From a virus: DNA of 64,000 nt. Position 1 is the first letter of the stretch. Every line of letters begins with the position of its first letter. This document shows, one piece after another, positions 51,586-59,288 of this stretch. Both the position numbers and the translations under genes were made by a program. The stretch is taken from positions 1-64,000 of IMG/VR virus record IMGVR_UViG_3300030098_006570, one strand, 5' to 3'. Below the pieces are notes generated by a model. That model had not been told where the DNA came from and searched no databases. It saw only the letters and a list, made by a program, of their open reading frames with translations.

Positions 51586-52071
51586 CTAATCCGTAGAGCT
51601 AACTATCCGTAAGAGCGCAACATGATTCTCGGTGGTAATACCGGCTGCACCGTGGGCCAAATTAACTACCAGTAAATCTCCAGGTACAAAGTTATATACC
51701 CCGGCGGCATAGGTCGCATCAGTGCCGAAGTCGCCAATTCCCGTCACTTCAACAGATGCATTGAAGGAAAGATTAGAACCATTTTTTCGAGCTATAACTT
51801 GAAATTCGGTGTTGGACGTGTGCGCTGTGCAATCAAACTGACAAGAAATTCCGACAATGGAGCCAGATGTCATCATGCGATAGCCCGCGTAGGTTGGGCC
51901 GTTGTCAATACTATCGACCGTAAGGCCTCGCTTACCCCCAAAGGGAAAACTCATGGAGGCTGCATAACCAAAAGGAAGCAAAGAGGGGGCCTGCCATTTG
52001 GCATTAAGAGTGGCAAAAAACTTTTTCAAAAACGCTATTAGGCGTCCCCTAGAACTTATCTCGGGTATCAT
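51586..52071 (-). CDS. Small beta-rich structural protein candidate
   Basis: 161 residues. A short basic N-terminus precedes a beta-sandwich-like sequence (GISCQFDCTAHTSNTEFQVI; GVYNFVPGDLLVVNLAHG) that resembles fibre or decoration domains. Overlaps the upstream stop by 4 bases. Confidence 0.6.
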   Translation of the reverse strand: MIPEISSRGRLIAFLKKFFATLNAKWQAPSLLPFGYAASMSFPFGGKRGLTVDSIDNGPTYAGYRMMTSGSIVGISCQFDCTAHTSNTEFQVIARKNGSNLSFNASVEVTGIGDFGTDATYAAGVYNFVPGDLLVVNLAHGAAGITTENHVALLRIVSSTD

Positions 52072-52535
52072 TGGTTTACAATCTCCGTAGAGAGCGCAAA
52101 AATTCCCAACGAGGTCAGTGTTCCAATTCCAAAACCCAAAGCGACCAAAAAAGGACCACTTGAAGGCTTCTGCTTAGTAACCAGTTCTGTCAGGCGATCG
52201 TTCTCGGCTGTCTTAAGAATCATCATAGATTCATACTTATCCTTCCAAGAATGAATCTCGATATCCTTATAATCTAGCCGCAACTCATAAGTGCTTTTTT
52301 GAACCTGAAGTTCGTATTCCACTCTGAGGTCACACTCGGCATCCTCAAATCTTTTTTCTGTCAATACTTTTGCCGCGGCATCCAATGACAGTAATACCCC
52401 ATCAAAAGGTACGACATCTCCAGCCTCCACCGGTAGAACCACATAATCCGGTGTGGGCTGTTCATCGGCAATTGCTATTGTGGGTGTTAGTAATATTGAC
52501 AGAGCCACGAAGGCAGATAGTAATTTCTTAACCAT
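52068..52535 (-). CDS. Exported protein with signal peptide and C-terminal membrane span
   Basis: 155 residues. Signal peptide MVKKLLSAFVALSILLTPTI with a likely cut after AIADE; then a VVPFDGVLLSLDAAAKVL segment, a periplasmic coiled coil (about residues 70-125) and a C-terminal span (FLVALGFGIGTLTSLGIFAL). This layout recalls spanin-like proteins that bridge the two membranes, but the C-terminal anchor is unlike the usual lipid-anchored o-spanin. Confidence 0.68.
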   Translation of the reverse strand: MVKKLLSAFVALSILLTPTIAIADEQPTPDYVVLPVEAGDVVPFDGVLLSLDAAAKVLTEKRFEDAECDLRVEYELQVQKSTYELRLDYKDIEIHSWKDKYESMMILKTAENDRLTELVTKQKPSSGPFLVALGFGIGTLTSLGIFALSTEIVNQ

Positions 52536-52935
52536 TTTCTAATCCAAAAGCTTCGGCAATCTGTTTTGCCAATTTCTCTGGATCATTATAGCCTTCATCA
52601 ACAAGCTTTTTAAGTTCTGCCTCTTTTTGCCTATCGAGACGTTTGCCCTCTTTTTTATACTGCTCTTTAAGCTGTTTAGATATGGCTAGGTGCTGCTCTA
52701 GTCTAAGGTTCTTTTCCGCAACTTCGGTATTGTGAATATGCGAAAGAGTTTCCATTTCCTGATCATGCTGGTTCCTCTTAGCCTCAAGCAGATCCATTAC
52801 CCGAGCTAGTAGCACACCGTTGCGCATAAGAGCGGAGGCGAGAGCGGCTCCAATAAACAACAAAACCACAACAATTAGCCACCAAAACTTTTTGGCCCAA
52901 AGCCAAGCTTGTTTTGCAAATAATTTAAGTTTCAT
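52528..52935 (-). CDS. Membrane-anchored coiled-coil protein (spanin-like)
   Basis: 135 residues. One N-terminal span (FWWLIVVVLLFIGAALASAL), then a long coiled coil (HNTEVAEKNLRLEQHLAISK, then KEQYKKEGKRLDRQKEAELK). This is the design of an inner-membrane spanin subunit. ATGA overlap with the holin-like gene and overlap with the exported protein point to a co-translated lysis-like cassette. Confidence 0.65.
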   Translation of the reverse strand: MKLKLFAKQAWLWAKKFWWLIVVVLLFIGAALASALMRNGVLLARVMDLLEAKRNQHDQEMETLSHIHNTEVAEKNLRLEQHLAISKQLKEQYKKEGKRLDRQKEAELKKLVDEGYNDPEKLAKQIAEAFGLENG

Positions 52936-53150
52936 CGATCACCGAATCCTTTGAGTTTGGCGACAGCATCAATAATTGTCTGTCCCCCAATATAGACGGT
53001 TGTAATTATTACCCAATCGGAAGACTGTAAGTCGGAAAACAATAGCAAACATGTTGCCGTGGACCAAGCCAGCAGTTTCCTTGATACAATCTTATCTAGC
53101 CCTTTATCTATTATGTGTCTCATACGCGGAGGCTTCTTTTCGTTGCTCAT
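52932..53150 (-). CDS. Holin-like small membrane protein
   Basis: 72 residues. Basic N-terminus (MSNEKKPPRMRHIIDKGLDK), then two hydrophobic segments (RKLLAWSTATCLLLFSDLQS; DWVIITTVYIGGQTIIDAV). The DWVIIT..YIGGQ pattern is one I associate with phage holins. Start at 53150 (ATG, Shine-Dalgarno AAAGGAG) preferred over GTG 53153. No endolysin is seen nearby. Confidence 0.65.
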   Translation of the reverse strand: MSNEKKPPRMRHIIDKGLDKIVSRKLLAWSTATCLLLFSDLQSSDWVIITTVYIGGQTIIDAVAKLKGFGDR

Positions 53151-53170
53151 CACATACTCCTTTGTATACT
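53143..53170 (+). promoter_or_regulatory. Candidate promoter for the plus-strand J-domain gene
   Basis: TTGCTC (53143-53148), 16-base spacer, TATACT (53165-53170). It lies over the start of the divergent holin-like gene. The transcript leader would be short and shows no Shine-Dalgarno. Confidence 0.45.
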
Positions 53171-53192
53171 AATTAGCGTAGTAACCTCATCT

Positions 53193-53915
53193 ATGTCCAA
53201 ACAACTAAAATATCAACTCAAAAAAACTATCAAAGAGGCCGAGTTTGTGCATGCCGATTTAGAATATCATGAAGAAGTCGGAGCCGAGGCTGCGGTGGCT
53301 TTCAAGGAAAGGATTCATGAACTTTTCTCTGCGCTTCCGAGAGACGTAAGAGATAGACTGGAGCATTCTCATCTCATGAGGGTGACTGCAGAGGCGGCTG
53401 CTCGCAAAGACCTTGATGAGAGTGAGGATGACGAGGCGATGTCAGGCGCCGTAGAAGGCTCCACAGATTTGATCCCTACCGATATAGAACCAGAAGAACC
53501 CACCGAAGAAGAAAAAGAGATTGACGAAATTAAAATGAAAGGCTCGGAACTCAAGAAGCTTTTTCGCCGAATTGCGGCCATCTCCCACCCTGACAAGGTG
53601 GCTGCTTCGGGAGCCTCGAAAGGGGAAGTAGAAAAAATGGAAAAAATCTTCAAACGCGCGCGGGCAGCGTTTGATCGGGAAAACTGGTTTATTTTATACA
53701 CTCTAGCTGTAGAGTTAGGTATGGACCTCGATGAAGAGAGTGAGCGCCATATTCACTGGATCCAACAAGACATCAAAAATACCTTGCGTATTATTCAAGG
53801 CTTGGCTGATCGGACCTACTGGCATTGGTTTATGGCAGAGACCGAAGAAAGCAAAAATGGCGCTCTTCGTCATTACTTCCTGCAGATTTATAATTTCGAG
53901 TACCCGGGGCTCTAA
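53193..53915 (+). CDS. J-domain-like protein (only plus-strand gene)
   Basis: 240 residues. Residues 115-180 contain ELKKLFRRIAAISHPDKV, with H-P-D at 132-134, followed by KIFKRARAAFDRENWFILYT: the helix II-HPD-helix III core of a J domain that would recruit host DnaK/Hsp70. The acidic middle (DESEDD ... EEPTEEEKEIDE) is a linker. The N-terminus MSKQLKYQLKKTIKEAEF has an I-K-E site a little like the cargo tags. No clear Shine-Dalgarno before the ATG. Longer reading from 53115 is rejected as it overlaps the holin-like gene. Confidence 0.78.
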   Translation: MSKQLKYQLKKTIKEAEFVHADLEYHEEVGAEAAVAFKERIHELFSALPRDVRDRLEHSHLMRVTAEAAARKDLDESEDDEAMSGAVEGSTDLIPTDIEPEEPTEEEKEIDEIKMKGSELKKLFRRIAAISHPDKVAASGASKGEVEKMEKIFKRARAAFDRENWFILYTLAVELGMDLDEESERHIHWIQQDIKNTLRIIQGLADRTYWHWFMAETEESKNGALRHYFLQIYNFEYPGL

Positions 53916-53964
53916 TTCTTTTTCTTAAACACTAAGCCCGCTAGAAGTGCTTCCCAAAAATCTT

Positions 53965-56900
53965 TCATTGATTTACCCTCGCAAAGCCATCTTTCTTATC
54001 GATCGTAATTTCTAGATCCACAATGTCTTTTAGTGAATCCACGTGAGAAATAAGGATGACGGTTTTGAAATACATCTTAATTAGCTGAAGGATTCGAATA
54101 AATCCTTCCATATTCTCAGCATCTAGCGCGGTGCCGGGCTCATCAAGAATAAAGATATTACCCTTCGGTAGTGAAGACACCGAGAGCAAAGCCAAGCGAA
54201 TAGCCATAGCTGCCACTGTCTTCTCTGCTCCTGAGCCCATCTCGATAGGTCTCGGTTCGTGTTTGGGATGCTTGATCAGGATATCTAGCTTGCGACCGTC
54301 CTCCTGAAAGAAAACATCAAAGTCTACAATATTAGAGAGAACCTTTGCTACCTCTCCGTTAATAACTGGCAAGCGCTTCTTGATAATATCATAAGCAATA
54401 CCATTAGAGTGAGTACATCGCATAAACAAATCATAAGCCGCATATTCCTCTCGTATCTCGTCAAGCTCTTGCTTCTTTTCTTTTAGGTCTTCAACCTTCT
54501 GTTCCATAGAGCCAAGCTGCCTATTATGAAGGTTGATAGAATTTTCAGTCTCCGCTATCTCAGTCTGAAGGTCTGCCACCTTCTTGTCGACCCTTGTGCG
54601 GGAGTTGATAAGCTTCTCAATATTCTTGATCAAATCCTTCTTCTCTTCATACAGCTCGATCTTTTCTTTAGTGGAGCGGAGATTGTCTCTGTATCCCTTT
54701 ATCTTCGCATAGAGTTTTTCAATAGAAACTTTGTTGTCTCGCTTCTCAATCTCAATATTATTCTTTTGAATTATGGTGTTGTTATAGTTTTCAATCAAGC
54801 TGATCATTTCGGCGGAGTTTACAGAAACAACCTTCGTCTTATAATCTTTGGCTTGTTCGATCCTCTCAATAATCTCCGCCTCTAAAGAGGGTAGCTCCAC
54901 TGCAGCTAAATGAGCATCGCTGATAAATTGGCAGGTAGGGAAGCTGTTCCCGCAGGGAACTTCATCCAGCAGATGTAGCTTCTTGGTCATAGCTTTATAG
55001 TCGTTATCCATAAGGCGAGCTTTGTTGACTGTATCCTCATACTTCTGCTTAAAATCATCATAACTTTGTTTCTGCGCCAATAAGTCCTCGATATCGATCG
55101 TCGTCAAGAAGTCATCGTATTCCTGAAGCTTTTCTTCGTAGTCTTTATTCTCTTGCTTCAGTTCTACAATATTGATATCTGTATCTTCAATCTTCTTTTC
55201 AAGGGCTGCGCGCGTCTCTAGTAAATTCTTGATGTCTAAACGCTCCGCGGGGATCGAGTCGATCTGTGTTGTCAGGCTGGCTTGTTTCTCTATGGCCGTG
55301 GCCAGACTTGTTCTTAAACTCTCACAGCTGGCTACCTCGCCGAGGAGCGCTTTTTTCACTTCGTCATGCTGCACCTCCGCAATTGCGATGTCAGTATTAT
55401 AATCCGTATCGCCTACGCGTCGAATTACGGCCTTTAGATCGGCACTATCCTCGTGGGCCAGCTTAAACTTTTTCTCAAAGATATCTAAATCCAAGAACTT
55501 AGCTAGGATTTCCTTGCGACGAGTAGAGCCCTCTTTAATAAAGGATAAACTATCGAGTTGACTCGACATGGATGTCAACAAAAAATCCTCTACTGTGCCG
55601 AATCGTTTTCGAATATGGGCGTCTGTCTCGTTGCGGGTGGTGCCGTTGAGGCTAGTTTCCTCTCCCACCATGGGATCTAAGCCGCTAAATTCCAAGAATG
55701 TGCGTGCCTCATTGGTTACCTCACCCTTTAGTTTCCTTACATACTTCTCAGACTGGCGCTCGATCGTGTAGGTCTTGTCGCCTACTTGGAGTTCCAGACG
55801 CCCCATACAATCTTTTCGATTTTGATTGATGATATTGTAGTTCTTGCGCTCGTTCTTTGATGTGGTATTGAACATGGTATATAGGAGGCCGTCAATAATG
55901 CTGGACTTACCTGAATAGTTCTTACCGAAAATTCCGACGATGCCATTGAGGTTGCTAAAATCAACGCTATTACCCTCTCCATAGTTGAACAGATTATCCC
56001 ACTCAAACTTATTGAGATTCCAATTTACATTTCGGGCGACCTCTTCGGTCTCTTCAATCTTGGAATTGTACTTGCGGTTGAGTTCGAACACACGTTCCAA
56101 CATTTGCTCAGTGGGCTGGTATTCCACTAGGTACTCTCGAATGAGATCTTCCTGCACGCCTTTGTCCCGGAGGTTCTCCACTTTGAAGCCGGTACCGACC
56201 TCAACCGTTCCCCGCTCGCCAGCGGCACGATTTAGGAAGGTAATACTCTCAGGCTTGAAACGGTGCTTGGCAACCTCCACAGCCTTACGCATAACGTCAA
56301 GGGGAAGATTATTGTTGCTCACGAGACGCAAGCGTGAAGTCGGGGGAATCTTGGTGCCCTTTGGCATTCGGCCCTTGGGTGTGAGTTCGATTGTTACGAA
56401 TGGTTTAGGGTTGAGCAAAACATGATGCTTGACCGTGAATGTATTCTTGTCTTCAATTTCCCAAATAAGAAATCCCTTGTCATTTGTCTCACCGTGATTC
56501 TGCTGAACGGTGCTACCGCAATAGCGCACTCGACCTTCTGTATCAAGAATCTGGTTTGTCTTATGAATATCACCAAGCATTGCGAAGTCGTGACCGGCAA
56601 ACACTCCAATGTCGTGATCCCCATGATCCATAACCCATCCGACGTCAGTAGACACTCCGCCGATTGCGCCGTGATACAAAGCAATATTAATACGCGACTG
56701 GTCGCTTGGCGCAACCCAATTCTCCTCATCAAACACAGATAGCACGTTGAGCGCGAGATCGGGCTCTACGACGGTTTCACCGGCATTCTTGAGCAGATGG
56801 AGGTTAGGAAGATTCAAAGCGCTTACAATGGGCGACAGCGCGTCCTGACGAGTACTGTTCTTCAGGTTGCCGTCGTGGTTGCCCAAGATGATGTAGGTTG

Positions 56901-57117
56901 GCGCGATCGATGCCAGATTCATGAAGAAGTCGGAGCATAGCTCAACGAACTCTGGTGAGATCTGGGTCTTGGTGTGGGCGATGTCGCCGCAGTGAACAAT
57001 GTAGTCCACGTTCTCTTTACGAAGCGTCTCATAAAGCTGTTCGAATACTTTCTTGTATTCGTAATGATATTTTAAATTTTTTATATGCGTGTCCGCAATG
57101 TGAGCAATTCTATACAC
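53965..57117 (-). CDS. Single-chain SbcD-SbcC (gp47-gp46, Mre11-Rad50-like) recombination nuclease
   Basis: 1050 residues, GTG start. N-terminal nuclease: ADTHIKN, HCGDIAH, ILGNHDGN, FAGHDFAMLGDIHK (residues 8-186). From residue 370 a Rad50-type ATPase begins: Walker A FGKNYSGKS (397-405), long coiled coils, a hook region CGNSFPTC (C-x6-C in place of CPxC), the signature MGSGAEKT (about 959) and Walker B FILDEPG (about 989). Normally these are two genes. It should resect DNA ends for recombination with RecA. Confidence 0.93.
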   Translation of the reverse strand: MYRIAHIADTHIKNLKYHYEYKKVFEQLYETLRKENVDYIVHCGDIAHTKTQISPEFVELCSDFFMNLASIAPTYIILGNHDGNLKNSTRQDALSPIVSALNLPNLHLLKNAGETVVEPDLALNVLSVFDEENWVAPSDQSRINIALYHGAIGGVSTDVGWVMDHGDHDIGVFAGHDFAMLGDIHKTNQILDTEGRVRYCGSTVQQNHGETNDKGFLIWEIEDKNTFTVKHHVLLNPKPFVTIELTPKGRMPKGTKIPPTSRLRLVSNNNLPLDVMRKAVEVAKHRFKPESITFLNRAAGERGTVEVGTGFKVENLRDKGVQEDLIREYLVEYQPTEQMLERVFELNRKYNSKIEETEEVARNVNWNLNKFEWDNLFNYGEGNSVDFSNLNGIVGIFGKNYSGKSSIIDGLLYTMFNTTSKNERKNYNIINQNRKDCMGRLELQVGDKTYTIERQSEKYVRKLKGEVTNEARTFLEFSGLDPMVGEETSLNGTTRNETDAHIRKRFGTVEDFLLTSMSSQLDSLSFIKEGSTRRKEILAKFLDLDIFEKKFKLAHEDSADLKAVIRRVGDTDYNTDIAIAEVQHDEVKKALLGEVASCESLRTSLATAIEKQASLTTQIDSIPAERLDIKNLLETRAALEKKIEDTDINIVELKQENKDYEEKLQEYDDFLTTIDIEDLLAQKQSYDDFKQKYEDTVNKARLMDNDYKAMTKKLHLLDEVPCGNSFPTCQFISDAHLAAVELPSLEAEIIERIEQAKDYKTKVVSVNSAEMISLIENYNNTIIQKNNIEIEKRDNKVSIEKLYAKIKGYRDNLRSTKEKIELYEEKKDLIKNIEKLINSRTRVDKKVADLQTEIAETENSINLHNRQLGSMEQKVEDLKEKKQELDEIREEYAAYDLFMRCTHSNGIAYDIIKKRLPVINGEVAKVLSNIVDFDVFFQEDGRKLDILIKHPKHEPRPIEMGSGAEKTVAAMAIRLALLSVSSLPKGNIFILDEPGTALDAENMEGFIRILQLIKMYFKTVILISHVDSLKDIVDLEITIDKKDGFARVNQ

Positions 57118-57136
57118 GTTATCCCCTAAAACAAAA

Positions 57137-57174
57137 CTCTATCACCAGTATACACCAGTGATAGAGCCTGTCAA
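57137..57174 (-). promoter_or_regulatory. Sigma70-type promoter with operator-like inverted repeat
   Basis: TTGACA (57169-57174), 16-base spacer, TATACT (57147-57152). Arms CTCTATCAC (57137-57145) and its complement (57158-57166) enclose the -10. Leader TTAGGGGATAAC before the GTG is identical to that at 5.75 kb. Confidence 0.8.
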
Positions 57175-57208
57175 GTGTTATTTTTAATTTTTATTGGTAG
57201 CCGAAGTC

Positions 57209-57658
57209 TTAAAAGTTTCTTGGATAATCGCGCTTAATGGCGTGAACACGTTCGCCCTTGGCTAGCCGGCCTTTGATCCTATCTACATCACCCTGATGGA
57301 GGCGACCTTTTGACTTTTCAAATTCTGCTTTCCGAATAAGATCCTGAGCCTCAGCGTTGCTCTCCTCCATCGGAGCGTACATCGGGTTGGCCAGGATGTG
57401 ACGAAGCGAAGCAACCATGTCGGCGTCCAAACTCATACTGAGATCTTCCAACTCATCGCGGGTCATCTTGCCCAGGGCCTCTCTAGCCTTTATGAGAATG
57501 AGAAGCCGCTCTTCGGGGGATGTGAAGGCCCGGTCGCGAGTCTCCTCATCCTCCGGTTCGGCGATATCTTCAATGCCAGCACCGGGGCGGTCGGCGCCGC
57601 GCATGGCATCCATCTCTTCCTTGATAATCTTTTTAAGTCTTTGTTTCGTGATTTTCAT
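57209..57658 (-). CDS. Tagged protein with MKIT N-terminus, virion cargo candidate
   Basis: 149 residues. MKITKQRLKKIIKEEMDAM carries I12-K13-E14, a T4-type prohead protease site. The rest is acidic and helical with a basic end (RDYPRNF). No known domain. First of four genes in tandem that share the tag and overlap or nearly touch. Confidence 0.72.
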   Translation of the reverse strand: MKITKQRLKKIIKEEMDAMRGADRPGAGIEDIAEPEDEETRDRAFTSPEERLLILIKAREALGKMTRDELEDLSMSLDADMVASLRHILANPMYAPMEESNAEAQDLIRKAEFEKSKGRLHQGDVDRIKGRLAKGERVHAIKRDYPRNF

Positions 57659-57987
57659 GGCTTCTTGAACCTCTCCTTGTCGGATCTATAATCTCCAGCA
57701 GAACGCTTGCGCCCGATCCTTTTCAGTCCCTGCCGCATTCTTTTGATCTTCTCTGGTGTAATTTGTGGTAATTCTAGGGTTGCTTCTTCGTCCTCTTTCT
57801 CGGACTCTTCCTTCATGGGGCCGCTGCACATCTCTTCGGCCTCTGCTTTGGACAGTCCCTCAGGACGGTCGGCATCTTCGTCAGCCATGGCGCACATGTA
57901 GTTACGCTGCTTTTCGGAGTGAACTTCAACCACCGAAGCAATCTCTTCTTTGATAATCTGGTGTAATCTTGTTTTACTAATCTTCAT
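57655..57987 (-). CDS. Tagged protein with MKIS N-terminus, virion cargo candidate
   Basis: 110 residues. MKISKTRLHQIIKEEI has the tag in the same register (I12-K13-E14). Body with CAMADEDADR and MCSGPMKEESEKED (acidic), then a basic Arg/Lys-rich end (MRQGLKRIGRKRSAGDYR) that could bind DNA inside the head. Confidence 0.72.
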   Translation of the reverse strand: MKISKTRLHQIIKEEIASVVEVHSEKQRNYMCAMADEDADRPEGLSKAEAEEMCSGPMKEESEKEDEEATLELPQITPEKIKRMRQGLKRIGRKRSAGDYRSDKERFKKP

Positions 57988-58109
57988 TTCTTGGTCTCCA
58001 TTGTACCTAAGAGGTCTTCGCCCATGTATCGAATCTCATAAACCATTACTGCTCTCAAATAGAGTATTTCTTGAATCATGTTTGTTAGGTGGGCTCCTGA
58101 TATCTTCAT
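57984..58109 (-). CDS. Short tagged protein, 41 aa
   Basis: MKISGAHLTNMIQEIL keeps the tag register (I12-Q13-E14). It has only 41 residues and continues YLRAVMVYEIRYMG. ATGA overlap with the next gene. Too short for homology but fixed by the tag and coupling. Confidence 0.6.
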   Translation of the reverse strand: MKISGAHLTNMIQEILYLRAVMVYEIRYMGEDLLGTMETKK

Positions 58110-58110
58110 T

Positions 58111-58344
58111 TTATAGAATATTTTTTAGCGCGTCGTTCAGGAAGTCTCGGAGATTCTCTATAGCTACATACTGCACTGCTTCCCGAATAGCACCATCAAG
58201 CTCTTCAAGAACACCTATTTCGGTTTGGCTTTTGCCGTATCTTTCGGCAGGAGTTCGCATATCGGGCTCTTCCTCTTCTGTTACGGCACCGAGTCCTATC
58301 TCTTCCTTGATGATTTCTCGTAATCTTTGTTTGGTGATTTTCAT
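58111..58344 (-). CDS. Tagged protein with MKIT N-terminus, virion cargo candidate
   Basis: 77 residues. MKITKQRLREIIKEEIGLG differs from the 57.2 kb protein at one position over the first 15 residues, but the bodies are unrelated (helical, ELDGAIREAVQYVAIENLRD). Start 58344 has AGGAG at 5-base spacing; the longer in-frame reading overlaps the primase and is rejected. The CTATTTA motif lies 35 bases upstream. Confidence 0.72.
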   Translation of the reverse strand: MKITKQRLREIIKEEIGLGAVTEEEEPDMRTPAERYGKSQTEIGVLEELDGAIREAVQYVAIENLRDFLNDALKNIL

Positions 58345-58352
58345 GACTTCTC

Positions 58353-59288
58353 CTACAGCGACATGGCAATTGTCAACAATAAATAGTTGTCCGGAGTGAT
58401 AAGAGTCGCATTTTCCAGGCATTTCTGGAATTGTCCCTTATTCATAGACCCGACGTCTTCGTTATCACCGATATCAACCTTCCAAACCTCGATATCAAAA
58501 TCCAGCAAAGTTTTGATAATTTCAAGCTCTTTCTTCTTTGCGTCAGGGTCTAGCGCCACATAAACTCCCGCGTCTTCTTTCACGATCCTACGGAGCAAAA
58601 CAGAGTTCTGATTTAATGTAGACCCCAGAATGGGGACTGCGTTCCTGCCCGCTGTAATGGCATCAAACACACCCTCTACCAGAATGATATCGGAACTCCA
58701 GTCCACAAATAAATCGTTGAAGACAATATTCTTGCTGACCGGAGGATTCTTGTACTTAGGATAGAACTTCTTGTCGTAGGAGCGAGACACAAAATATGTC
58801 AGATCGCCCTCTTCGTCAAACGACGGAATAATGATACGACCTTCGTACTCGCCACTGGCGCAGTAGCCCATCTTCCACCACATGATATCTTTCTTATCGA
58901 TACCGCGCTTGCGTAGATAGTTACGGGCCGCGAACCCTGTGGGTGGAACATCTTTGCTGGCCAGAGAAACAAAGCCCTCGGGCATCTCAACTACTTGCTT
59001 TTCTTCAATTGTCTCTGCGAAAAGATCTTCGAGCTTGTCATATTCAACAGCGTCAGTAAACTCTCGCCAAGCTGCCTTATCAGAGTGATTGCCGAAGCGG
59101 CGAATAACACGATAGATATTTTTACCACGCGTGTCGCATATCCAGCATTTGTAGTAGCCCTTAGCCACATTGACAGAAAACTTACGCTTATGATGATTAC
59201 AATAGGGACAAGCAAATAGATACTCATTGTTGGATCTGTACGCTGGCCCGAGGACGTTAGTTAGAATCTTGAGTTTCTTGGCTTTCAC
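58353..59288 (-). CDS. dnaG: DnaG/gp61-type DNA primase
   Basis: 311 residues from a GTG start. N-terminal zinc ribbon with CPYC (residues 27-30) and CWIC (48-51), and a TOPRIM core (EYEGRIIIPSFDEEGDLTYF, then ILVEGVFDAITAGR and ALDPDAKKKE). It makes RNA primers for lagging-strand synthesis with the DnaB-type helicase. It overlaps the resolvase by 32 bases. A TTG at 59309 is an alternative start. Confidence 0.9.
   Translation of the reverse strand: MKAKKLKILTNVLGPAYRSNNEYLFACPYCNHHKRKFSVNVAKGYYKCWICDTRGKNIYRVIRRFGNHSDKAAWREFTDAVEYDKLEDLFAETIEEKQVVEMPEGFVSLASKDVPPTGFAARNYLRKRGIDKKDIMWWKMGYCASGEYEGRIIIPSFDEEGDLTYFVSRSYDKKFYPKYKNPPVSKNIVFNDLFVDWSSDIILVEGVFDAITAGRNAVPILGSTLNQNSVLLRRIVKEDAGVYVALDPDAKKKELEIIKTLLDFDIEVWKVDIGDNEDVGSMNKGQFQKCLENATLITPDNYLLLTIAMSL
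58380..58386 (-). promoter_or_regulatory. Candidate late promoter motif (CTATTTA) before the tagged gene cluster
   Basis: Minus-strand AACTATTTATTG, within the last codons of the primase and 35 bases before the first tagged gene. Placement would let cargo genes be expressed late inside an early region. Confidence 0.4.

Noticed and set aside
53143-53170. Bidirectional promoter also serving the holin-like gene
   Set aside because: GTATAC is palindromic, but no -35-like box was found at proper spacing on the minus strand.
53916-53964. 18-codon minus-strand ORF (MKDFWEALLAGLVFKKKN) after the SbcCD stop
   Set aside because: Too short to support. It overlaps the converging end of the plus-strand gene, and no ribosome site stands out.
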